From positions 1 to 5,162 of the forward strand of contig JAUXBV010000311.1 of assembly GCA_030619215.1 (NCBI GenBank): a stretch of 5,162 nt of DNA, written 5' to 3'. The notes under the pieces were generated by a model. It saw only the letters and a list, made by a program, of their open reading frames with translations. It did not search any database and was not told the origin of the DNA. Each line of letters begins with the position of its first letter. Within the stretch, counting starts at the first letter, position 1. This document shows positions 1 through 5,053 of this stretch, piece after piece. A program made the position numbers and the translations under genes. Origin of the DNA: Fibrobacterota bacterium (GTDB lineage Bacteria > Fibrobacterota > Chitinivibrionia > Chitinivibrionales > JANQEN01).

Positions 1-1147
1 CCATGATTCCCAATGGGACGCCGATAAGAATAAATATGATACAGGCGAAGGAAACAGAAAACTTTTTATGTACTTCCACCAGATACTTGCTGATTTTCCG
101 ATCCTGCATCCTTGTTTGATGCAGGGTACGGTTAACAAGCTGCTGGTGCCTGTTAAGTTTTCTTGTCGCAGTCGGCTGGTTCTTTTTTAACGTTTCCTGC
201 CATTGTTTAAATGTTTTTATACTGTCAATTTCCAGCTCTGAAATGACATTGGTATTATTTGACATTGAATCGAATGTGAACGCGGCTGCCGCTAATGTTT
301 CAAGTTCATTCTTGTATGTTTGTAAAGCATTGTTTTTTCTTTCCTTAAAGGTTTTAATGTTTTTTAGCAGCACCTGGACACTTTTTTCACGATCGCCGCG
401 GTAGCTCCTTTCCGTTCTCTGAAGCCTGCTGTCAACATTGGGAATAAAAAGCATGTGCTTTTTAAATTTTACGACATAATACTCTTTCGGATTTTCTTTG
501 CTCGTGTTATGTGTTTCGCCGTTGTAAAGTGTCAGCTGCAGGTATTTTTCATCTGTAGTAAGCTGGATCGTTCCGCTGTCGGCAATCGTGGTAGAAGGTT
601 CCTCTCCCGGGATATCCGAAAATATTTTAACACCCAGTATCTCGCCGGTGCTCGTTTTGACCTCATTAACGATCATTGAATAATTTGCAAAGTCCTTGAT
701 AAGTATGTTCGGCTCAATAAGGGCGGCCGGCTTTTTACGGGAGATATCGGACATAAGGCTGGCGGAGCGATGGTTGGCGTCCGGCAGAATGAGGTTATGG
801 AAAAAAATGAGGGATATCGTAAGCACTAACGAAGCTGCAAATACCGGGGTCATGAGATAAAAAAGATTTTGTCCCGATGCTTTGATAGCGAGTATTTCAC
901 TGTCAGCCGACATTCTGCCGAAGCTCATGAGCGTTGTTACAAGCACGGCCATAGGAACTGCCAGAACAACCATCCATGCAGTGTTAATAAGGAAGAGTTC
1001 GATAATAGTACCGATACCCAAACCTTTGTAGAGGATTTTTTGAAGGAGCTGCACCGCAAGCTGCATCATGAAGATAAAGATGATAATAGCCAGAGTATAT
1101 AAAAACGGCAGAATAAGTTCCCGTATTATATATCTATATAATATCAT
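1..1147 (-). CDS. lptF: LptF/LptG-family LPS export permease, 5' part (C-terminus off window)
   Basis: This is an inner-membrane permease subunit that, with its partner LptG/LptF and the ATPase LptB, extracts lipopolysaccharide and passes it to the periplasmic bridge. The first 382 codons are present and the frame is open to the left edge. Hydrophobic helices lie at about residues 10-33, 46-75, 95-121 and 363-382. The coupling-helix region FGRMSADSEILAIKASG (76-92) includes Glu84, which lines up with the conserved Glu of LptF/LptG. The motif KYLVEVHKKFSVSFA (354-368) before the fourth helix is diagnostic of the family. Residues about 126-240 should form the periplasmic beta-jellyroll. A polar helical stretch of about 90 residues (roughly 262-353) then precedes helix four; E. 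coli LptF lacks it. ATG at 1147 is chosen because GAGGAGG lies 12 nt upstream. The ADSE coupling helix looks more like LptF than LptG, but paralogue assignment is not certain. The gene is divergent from the CpoB-like gene. Confidence 0.93.
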   Translation of the reverse strand, partial: MILYRYIIRELILPFLYTLAIIIFIFMMQLAVQLLQKILYKGLGIGTIIELFLINTAWMVVLAVPMAVLVTTLMSFGRMSADSEILAIKASGQNLFYLMTPVFAASLVLTISLIFFHNLILPDANHRSASLMSDISRKKPAALIEPNILIKDFANYSMIVNEVKTSTGEILGVKIFSDIPGEEPSTTIADSGTIQLTTDEKYLQLTLYNGETHNTSKENPKEYYVVKFKKHMLFIPNVDSRLQRTERSYRGDREKSVQVLLKNIKTFKERKNNALQTYKNELETLAAAAFTFDSMSNNTNVISELEIDSIKTFKQWQETLKKNQPTATRKLNRHQQLVNRTLHQTRMQDRKISKYLVEVHKKFSVSFACIIFILIGVPLGIM

Positions 1148-1159
1148 ATAAGTACAAAA

Positions 1160-1166
1160 CCTCCTC
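1160..1166 (-). promoter_or_regulatory. Shine-Dalgarno site of the LptF-type gene
   Basis: On the minus strand this reads GAGGAGG, a near-perfect match to the anti-SD sequence, 12 nt before ATG 1147. The spacing is on the long side. No other in-frame start codon lies closer, and the strong SD decides the start. It is by far the strongest SD in the window. Confidence 0.7.
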
Positions 1167-1174
1167 TATGGAGA

Positions 1175-1203
1175 AATATAACACCTTTTATTAAAAGCTT
1201 CAA
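1175..1203 (-). promoter_or_regulatory. Candidate sigma70 promoter for the LptF-type gene
   Basis: On the minus strand TTGAAG (1203-1198), a 17-nt spacer and TATATT (1180-1175) form a good sigma70-type promoter. Transcription would begin near 1168, giving a leader of only about 20 nt that starts at the Shine-Dalgarno site. Assignment is by sequence match only. Confidence 0.5.
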
Positions 1204-1214
1204 GATATATACTG

Positions 1215-1237
1215 TAACTGACGATATAATAACTGAC
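1215..1237. repeat. Direct repeat pair TAACTGAC between divergent promoters
   Basis: TAACTGAC occurs at 1215-1222 and again at 1230-1237, a 15-bp period, separated by GATATAA. The pair lies in the 38 bp between the -35 box of the LptF-side promoter (ending at 1203) and the -35 box of the CpoB-side promoter (starting at 1242). That position suits a binding site for a regulator acting on both genes. No known factor is recognised, so a regulatory role is inference. Confidence 0.35.
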
Positions 1238-1241
1238 TATG

Positions 1242-1270
1242 TTGACCGGCAGAAACTTTCAATATATAAT
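1242..1270 (+). promoter_or_regulatory. Strong candidate sigma70 promoter for the CpoB-like gene
   Basis: TTGACC (1242-1247), a spacer of exactly 17 nt and a consensus TATAAT (1265-1270) make the best promoter in the window. Transcription should start near 1277, leaving a leader of about 35 nt before ATG 1312. This also argues against the in-frame GTG at 1282, which would lie almost at the transcript 5' end. Confidence 0.7.
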
Positions 1271-1311
1271 TAACCTGTAGAGTGTTCTGTAAATTAACAA
1301 GGACGAAAATC

Positions 1312-2106
1312 ATGAATTTGAAAGTTTTTATTATTAAATTACTTGTTGTAATAATTGCAGGATTAATTGTTGGCTGCGGTCCCTCACTCAGGAAGCTGGA
1401 AGGTGAAACACTGCTTCCCGAGATAGATGTCGTACAGGTAAAGGAATACTCGGAAGAAGCCTTGAAGCTTGCTCAGGAAGCAAAGATAGATGTACAGATG
1501 ATTAATACAAAAATCTCTGATATTGACAACAAGCTTATGGTCCTGACCGAGGAAGTTTCGAGTGTGTCTTTGGCAAAGATAGAGGAGCTGGAGAACCGCC
1601 TTTCATTGCTTATTGAAGCTTTTAAAGACCTTCATGAGCAGATGGCATCTATTGAAGTGCTTCCTCAGATTCGAGTCGGGAAGAGGAAGTCGGCAACCTT
1701 TTCACCATCTGGTGCTGCAACACTGGTAACCTCCTCAGAGTATGATCATTATCAGAATGCGTTGCGTACCTTTGATAAACGTGTCTATGGCAAAGCTAAA
1801 GATATGTTTGCCGACCTGTTAAAGAAATACCCGAAAGGTGAATATCGTGATAAAGCACAATACTGGATCGGTGAATGTTTTTATGCAAAAGGTGATTATG
1901 CAAATGCTATTGCAGCATTCAACAAGCTTTTAAAATATAAGAAGACCTCAAAGGCAGATGACGCGCAGCTTAAGCTGGGGCTTTCCTATTTGAGAATGGG
2001 AAAGAGTGATATGGCTGCCGATGAGTTTAAAAGGTTGATAAACCGATACCCCGGCAGCGAATATGTGCCCCGCGCTGAGAAATATCTCGCAGACATCAAA
2101 ATGTAA
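1312..2106 (+). CDS. CpoB/YbgF-like TPR lipoprotein
   Basis: The 264-residue product is a predicted outer-membrane lipoprotein of the CpoB/YbgF type. In proteobacteria that family works with Tol-Pal and peptidoglycan synthases to couple outer-membrane constriction to wall synthesis. A hydrophobic signal (residues 3-21) ends in the lipobox IVGC with Cys22. Gly23 follows, so there is no Asp retention signal at +2. Residues about 45-125 are heptad-like and rich in Leu/Glu/Lys, consistent with the coiled-coil trimerisation segment. From Tyr144 to the end are about three TPR/Sel1-like units (near 144-177, 180-212 and 218-250) with the typical YP(K/G)-x-Y/S-x(n)-A spacing, as in the YbgF C-terminus. 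ATG 1312 is preferred over the in-frame GTG 1282 because AAGGA (1299-1303) lies 8 nt upstream, a consensus promoter ends at 1270, and the signal peptide then starts cleanly with MNLK. No tolB or pal is in the window, so the exact cpoB symbol is not assigned. It lies upstream of bamD on the same strand. Confidence 0.85.
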   Translation: MNLKVFIIKLLVVIIAGLIVGCGPSLRKLEGETLLPEIDVVQVKEYSEEALKLAQEAKIDVQMINTKISDIDNKLMVLTEEVSSVSLAKIEELENRLSLLIEAFKDLHEQMASIEVLPQIRVGKRKSATFSPSGAATLVTSSEYDHYQNALRTFDKRVYGKAKDMFADLLKKYPKGEYRDKAQYWIGECFYAKGDYANAIAAFNKLLKYKKTSKADDAQLKLGLSYLRMGKSDMAADEFKRLINRYPGSEYVPRAEKYLADIKM

Positions 2107-2183
2107 TCTTCTCCTTGCTTTTTTATCCTCAATAAATGAGTTTTACTGTGCGTAGTTACACTATCAGGCACCATACTGCTAAT

Positions 2184-2200
2184 TTGCAAATATTTTGCAA
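2184..2200. promoter_or_regulatory. 17-bp palindrome upstream of bamD (possible operator)
   Basis: TTGCAAATATTTTGCAA is a perfect inverted repeat of 7 bp (TTGCAAA / TTTGCAA) around a 3-bp centre. It overlaps the -35 box and spacer of a candidate promoter whose -10 is at 2206-2211, the expected position for a dimeric repressor. The regulator is unknown. Confidence 0.35.
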
Positions 2201-2211
2201 GTAGCTATAAT
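2184..2211 (+). promoter_or_regulatory. Candidate sigma70 promoter P1 for bamD
   Basis: TTGCAA (2184-2189), a 16-nt spacer and a consensus TATAAT (2206-2211) would start transcription near 2218 and give a leader of about 75 nt. The -35 box matches the consensus at four of six positions. Confidence 0.4.
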
Positions 2212-2229
2212 CTTGTTACTGTTAAACAA

Positions 2230-2258
2230 TTTAACTCCTGCATACAGTATATTATAAT
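2230..2258 (+). promoter_or_regulatory. Candidate sigma70 promoter P2 for bamD
   Basis: A consensus TATAAT at 2253-2258 is preceded by a weak TTTAAC (2230-2235) at 17 nt. It would give a leader of about 28 nt. It is an alternative or an addition to P1; the poor -35 makes it the less certain of the two despite its better distance. Confidence 0.3.
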
Positions 2259-2292
2259 GCTCATTTTATAAAATTTTAAGTTTTTAACCATT

Positions 2293-3105
2293 ATGTCTAT
2301 GAAAAAAGTTGCGTTTTTGTTACTGATCCTGTTTTTTTCAGGGGCAGATAAAGCCCTGGCAAAGAGAGCGAAACGTTATGACTGCTCCGGAAAGATTGCC
2401 CGTGCTGTGGACCGCTTCCATAAAAAGCGATACAATGATGTGAAAACAATCCTTGATCAGTTGAAGATACATTGCAGTGGACACTCATCAATGGATACAG
2501 CATTATACTATCTGGGAAAAGCTGACCTGAAGACAAAACATCCAATTCAGGCAAGCCTGGAGTTTGAGGTGTTGCTTCAGGATTTTCCCAATTCACCTTT
2601 TAGGGAAGAGGCCCATTATCTCCTGGGCTTATGCAGTTACGAGGAAGCGCTTTCTTTTGAGCGGGACCAGAGTAAAACAAGAGACGCTATCAGGGATTTT
2701 GCGGATTTTATTGACCTCTACCCGCAGAGTTCTTTTACCGACAGCGCAAAGCATTACCTGAGTGTATGCCGGGAGAGACTTGTAAAAAAAGAGATTATGA
2801 ACGCCCGTTTTTATGAGAAAATTGATCAGCATGAGGCTGCGATTGTTTATTACAGGATTATTATGGATGAATTCCCGCAGTCATCATACATTCCGGAAAG
2901 TAAATTGTCACTTGCCCGTAACCTTATGAAAGTCAGCCGTCCGAAAGAGGCTGCTGGTGTTTTGGATGAATTACTTTCATCAGACGTCGATGGTGAAATG
3001 AAAAAGAAAGCCGAACTTCTTCTTGGTAAAATTGAAAGGTCGGAAGGGATAAAACCGCAAAAGACGGAACCTGACAGCACGTCAAAAGATGAATCTTCAT
3101 TGTAA
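2293..3105 (+). CDS. bamD: BamD-like outer membrane assembly factor without lipobox
   Basis: The 270-residue product matches BamD/YfiO, the TPR scaffold of the BAM complex that inserts beta-barrel proteins into the outer membrane. Five TPR-like helical hairpins are visible: residues about 35-65, 68-99, 105-144, 148-195 and 199-232, with repeated (D/E)xP-x-S-x-(F/Y) turns (DFPNSPF at 97-103, LYPQSSF at 142-148, EFPQSSY at 193-199). DQSKTRDAIRDFADFIDLYP (125-144) and KKEIMNARFYEK (165-176) are close to the family core. The N-terminus is a signal peptide (hydrophobic 6-17) ending in ALA (21-23), which suggests signal peptidase I cleavage. There is no lipobox Cys, whereas classical BamD is a lipoprotein. 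Cys31 and Cys61 flank the first repeat and could pair. The last 25 residues are charged and low in complexity. There is no good Shine-Dalgarno site for ATG 2293 or the second ATG 2299, so either may be used. Length and order fit BamD; some unrelated periplasmic TPR proteins look similar. Confidence 0.82.
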   Translation: MSMKKVAFLLLILFFSGADKALAKRAKRYDCSGKIARAVDRFHKKRYNDVKTILDQLKIHCSGHSSMDTALYYLGKADLKTKHPIQASLEFEVLLQDFPNSPFREEAHYLLGLCSYEEALSFERDQSKTRDAIRDFADFIDLYPQSSFTDSAKHYLSVCRERLVKKEIMNARFYEKIDQHEAAIVYYRIIMDEFPQSSYIPESKLSLARNLMKVSRPKEAAGVLDELLSSDVDGEMKKKAELLLGKIERSEGIKPQKTEPDSTSKDESSL

Positions 3106-3108
3106 TAG

Positions 3109-3157
3109 TGAGTTAAGCGGCAGGGCATATTTAATATGACCTGTCCGCTTCTACTCA
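3109..3157 (+). terminator. Long stem-loop after bamD (terminator-like or processing hairpin)
   Basis: Starting 3 nt after the bamD stop, TGAGT (3109-3113) pairs with ACTCA (3153-3157), AAGCGG (3115-3120) with CCGCTT (3145-3150), CAGG (3121-3124) with CCTG (3140-3143), and CATAT with ATATG around a TTA loop. Small bulges interrupt the stem. No U-run follows, so strong intrinsic termination is doubtful. An attenuator or RNA-stabilising hairpin is equally possible. Confidence 0.45.
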
Positions 3158-3183
3158 ATATTATCCTATACTTAGGATAATAT
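3158..3183. repeat. Perfect 11-bp inverted repeat upstream of nadD
   Basis: ATATTATCCTA (3158-3168) and TAGGATAATAT (3173-3183) are perfect reverse complements around the loop TACT. The hairpin begins directly after the preceding stem-loop and ends 12 nt before the nadD Shine-Dalgarno site. It could be an RNA hairpin affecting nadD expression or a DNA operator. No function is assigned. Confidence 0.5.
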
Positions 3184-3207
3184 ATACAATTAATCGGAAG
3201 TAAACCC

Positions 3208-3804
3208 GTGGCACCCGTTTCACAGTCGCCTATAGGAATTTTAGGCGGGAGTTTTGATCCCGTTCATTGCGCCCATTGTGCAATTGCCCAATTAGCCCTG
3301 GAGCATTTCGCACTTGAAAAGATCTACTTCATTCCCGCCTATATCCCTCCTCATAAGAGAGTGAGTGTGGCAGTATCCGCCCGTCACAGGCTGGCAATGC
3401 TGCGGAGGGCCGTAAGGGGAAACAGGGCGTTTTGTATATGGGACGGGGAGCTGAAACGAAAAGGAGTTTCGTTTACTGTTGATACTTTGCATGAATTGAA
3501 GAAGCTGCATCCTGATTCTCAATTCTATTTTATCATCGGATCCGATAATATTCCTGAAATGTTAACATGGAAGAAATATAAAACGATAATAAAAATGACC
3601 ACCTTATGCGTTACCCACCGGCCCGGCCATTCCATGCGCATCCCTCCGGAACTGTCAAGAGCAAAAATAGCCACATTTCCCTCTCCGGAATGGAGAATCA
3701 GCTCTTCGATAATCAGGTCATATTTAGCGGGAAATGTTTCCTGCAGGTATATGCTGCCCGATGCTGTTGTGGAATATATTCAGAAGAATAAGTTATACAA
3801 GTAG
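3208..3804 (+). CDS. nadD: Nicotinate-nucleotide adenylyltransferase
   Basis: NadD transfers AMP from ATP to nicotinate mononucleotide to form deamido-NAD, an essential cytoplasmic step of NAD synthesis. The 198-residue product has the normal family length. It shows the nucleotidyltransferase motif GGSFDPVHCAH (13-23) with both catalytic-site His (20 and 23), IPPHK (46-50), the substrate-loop segment KGVSFTVDTL (85-94), FIIGSDN (108-114) with TW at 120-121, and the C-terminal ISSSIIR (164-170), equivalent to the ISSTxIR ATP-binding motif. Two mild departures are Ala22, where Gly usually precedes the second His, and Ser for Thr in the last motif. The start is GTG 3208, supported by GGAAG (3196-3200) 7 nt upstream; no ATG is available nearby. 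The gene follows bamD on the same strand after 102 bp containing two hairpins. Its stop codon lies inside the 7-bp direct repeat flanking the next element. Confidence 0.95.
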   Translation: MAPVSQSPIGILGGSFDPVHCAHCAIAQLALEHFALEKIYFIPAYIPPHKRVSVAVSARHRLAMLRRAVRGNRAFCIWDGELKRKGVSFTVDTLHELKKLHPDSQFYFIIGSDNIPEMLTWKKYKTIIKMTTLCVTHRPGHSMRIPPELSRAKIATFPSPEWRISSSIIRSYLAGNVSCRYMLPDAVVEYIQKNKLYK

Positions 3805-3942
3805 ATGTAATTGCAAAGGTATAGATTGCTGGATTCCCATCTTCATGGGAATGACAATTTAGCCATATTTAGTCATTCACACCTTTGGCGCACTATAGCC
3901 CGCGAAGGCGGGAATCCATTTTGGTGACTTTTGAAATTACCT
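3805..3942. mobile_element. 138-bp MITE-like element with imperfect terminal inverted repeats
   Basis: The outer 16 bp of the two ends match at 13 of 16 positions as inverted repeats (ATGTAATTGCAAAGGT on the left against AGGTAATTTCAAAAGT read inward from the right). Further in, both arms carry TGGATTCCC followed by a short hairpin, so the arms extend about 44 nt each with a few indels. There is no ORF inside. GGATTCCC...GGGAATGACA-type repeats are common in many bacterial genomes as non-autonomous elements. Perfect 7-bp direct repeats flank it. It separates two convergent genes, and its hairpins may serve both as a bidirectional terminator. The transposase that moves it is not in the window. 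Confidence 0.65.
3833..3852. repeat. ATTCCC-N8-GGGAAT palindrome inside the element
   Basis: ATTCCCAT-CTTC-ATGGGAAT is a perfect 8-bp stem with a 4-nt loop. It matches the pattern ATTCCC(N8)GGGAAT known for the neisserial dRS3 repeat. A related hairpin, CCCGC-GAAG-GCGGG (3899-3912), lies in the opposite arm in inverse orientation, with a degenerate outer half. Confidence 0.6.
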
Positions 3943-3953
3943 CAAGTAGGTTG

Positions 3954-5003
3954 TTACTTTTTTATTGTGTCAGTTTCCGAAGACAGTGTCAGAGTATCGT
4001 TTCTGAAAATCAGCTTCTTTCCCCTGTAAACATAGGTGGTTATTTCCTTGCCGTCGCTGTCTAATCCGGTCTGTTTGCTGATTGGTTTTCCCCATGAAAA
4101 GAGAACCTGCTCGGTTGTCATTTGGGTACAGATGTTGTGCTTGTCAATGGTCTCCCATATACGATCTTCCCATTTGAAAATCTCTTTGGGATTCTGCCCG
4201 AAAATATCGCTCTCCCAGGGAAGGACAGCGGTTTCTTCGGTTTGCAGAACATTTGTCCAGCTGTAGTTAATCGGGATAAACCCTCTAAAGCCGTTTTGCC
4301 GCTCAACGATGAGCCAGAGGGATTTTGGCGGCAGCGGTGTAATTCCCCATCTTATAGAAATAACTTTCAGCGGTTCGGTGATTGATATCTTTACCCCTTT
4401 ATAGCGTGAAAGGGTTGAATCATAGGTGTCGATACTTCGGCGCCTGGAAAATACCGTTTTACCCTTCCAGCGCTTTTCCGCAGCATCAAAATCACTGTAA
4501 AGGGCAAGACCCTCGATAATACCCTTTCGTGTTCTTCCATATACGGTCAATTGAAGCGTGTCAGTTTTGAAGGCAACCCGATATCCGCCGCCATCCATTT
4601 TTTCGACTGCGGTTGCCGTTATATTGGTTGCATTAAACGGCTCATATTTTAGGCGGTGGTTCTCATGCGCAATAGTGGAGTCAGCAGGGATGGTATCTTC
4701 AGAAAACAGGGGAGAGGTGTACAACTCATAGCCAAAATTCTGAAACATTTTCGTCTTTTCGAGCAGTCTGAATTTTTTCCCCTTCCATTCAGGTATGGGA
4801 AGAGCTACTGGAATGGTATCTTTCTTTTCTTCTGTATCAGTCTCTGTTGTATCAATTTCAGCAGGTTTTTTGTCTGCTTTGACAATTGGCTCTTTGGTGT
4901 GTTTTCTTCTTCGGTTTCGTTCTTTCACAAATCCAACTTCAAGGCAATGTAAGAATAAAAATATCATTGCTAATAAGGCAATTTTAAGTGGCAAATACTT
5001 CAT
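3954..5003 (-). CDS. Exported or membrane-anchored protein with BamE/SmpA-like C-terminus, not recognised
   Basis: I do not recognise this 349-residue protein as a whole. The N-terminus is hydrophobic (residues 4-19) and ends at Cys20, but the preceding FLH is not a normal lipobox, so lipidation is uncertain and a signal anchor is possible. A basic patch (KERNRRRKHTK, 27-37) and a charged Lys/Glu/Thr-rich linker run to about residue 65. The body (about 72-280) is mixed beta-like sequence. Residues about 219-252 (WGITPLPP..., then WLIVERQNGFRGFIPI) resemble an SH3-like barrel strand pattern. The C-terminal stretch ICTQMTTEQVLFSWGKP (291-307), followed by TYVYRGKKLIFRND (323-336), fits the BamE/SmpA/OmlA-like pattern of MTxxQVxxxWGxP, then W/YxY and LxFxN. 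This suggests a periplasmic or envelope role, possibly protein binding. ATG 5003 is the only sensible start; its upstream GGA is too close to be a good Shine-Dalgarno site, and I see no clear promoter. The gene is convergent with nadD. Confidence 0.8.
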   Translation of the reverse strand: MKYLPLKIALLAMIFLFLHCLEVGFVKERNRRRKHTKEPIVKADKKPAEIDTTETDTEEKKDTIPVALPIPEWKGKKFRLLEKTKMFQNFGYELYTSPLFSEDTIPADSTIAHENHRLKYEPFNATNITATAVEKMDGGGYRVAFKTDTLQLTVYGRTRKGIIEGLALYSDFDAAEKRWKGKTVFSRRRSIDTYDSTLSRYKGVKISITEPLKVISIRWGITPLPPKSLWLIVERQNGFRGFIPINYSWTNVLQTEETAVLPWESDIFGQNPKEIFKWEDRIWETIDKHNICTQMTTEQVLFSWGKPISKQTGLDSDGKEITTYVYRGKKLIFRNDTLTLSSETDTIKK

Positions 5004-5053
5004 TTCCGGTCTTTTTCTTTGCTGAAAAAAGGAAATTGTTTACAAAATCTGAT

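Larger units (their letters stand above)
2107..2292 (+). other. Intergenic region upstream of bamD
   Basis: This 186-bp AT-rich gap holds no ORF of note. I see no convincing intrinsic terminator after the CpoB-like gene: the T-run near 2120-2126 has no stem before it. It does carry two candidate promoters and a palindrome, so bamD may be transcribed both by read-through and from its own promoter. Confidence 0.5.
3798..3949. repeat. 7-bp direct repeats CAAGTAG flanking the MITE-like element
   Basis: CAAGTAG occurs at 3798-3804 and 3943-3949, immediately outside the two ends of the element, as expected for a target-site duplication. The left copy contains the last bases of nadD including its TAG stop. 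A single 7-bp match could arise by chance, but its position exactly at both termini supports the reading. Confidence 0.55.

Noticed and set aside
455..679. Plus-strand open frame of 74 codons
   Set aside because: Also antisense to the LptF-type gene, with no ribosome site and no recognisable content.
869..1102. Plus-strand open frame of 77 codons opposite the LptF-type gene
   Set aside because: It lies wholly inside the well-supported permease on the other strand. Its composition (His/Lys/Asp-rich, no domain) is that of an antisense shadow.
1282..1311. Upstream GTG start that would add 10 residues to the CpoB-like protein
   Set aside because: It would lie about 5 nt after the expected transcription start of the consensus promoter, has no ribosome site, and would spoil the signal peptide. 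ATG 1312 has AAGGA at good spacing.
2297..3158. Minus-strand frames opposite bamD
   Set aside because: These are short, overlap a gene with clear TPR content, and none has a start context or family resemblance.
3805..3942. CRISPR or tRNA/attachment-site interpretation of the repeats after nadD
   Set aside because: There are only two arms, in inverted orientation, with no regular spacers. No tRNA-like cloverleaf or integrase is nearby. Terminal inverted repeats with a flanking duplication fit a MITE better.
4036..5025. Plus-strand frames opposite the 3954-5003 gene
   Set aside because: These are shadows of a 349-codon frame with a signal-like N-terminus and a BamE-like C-terminus; they show no independent support.
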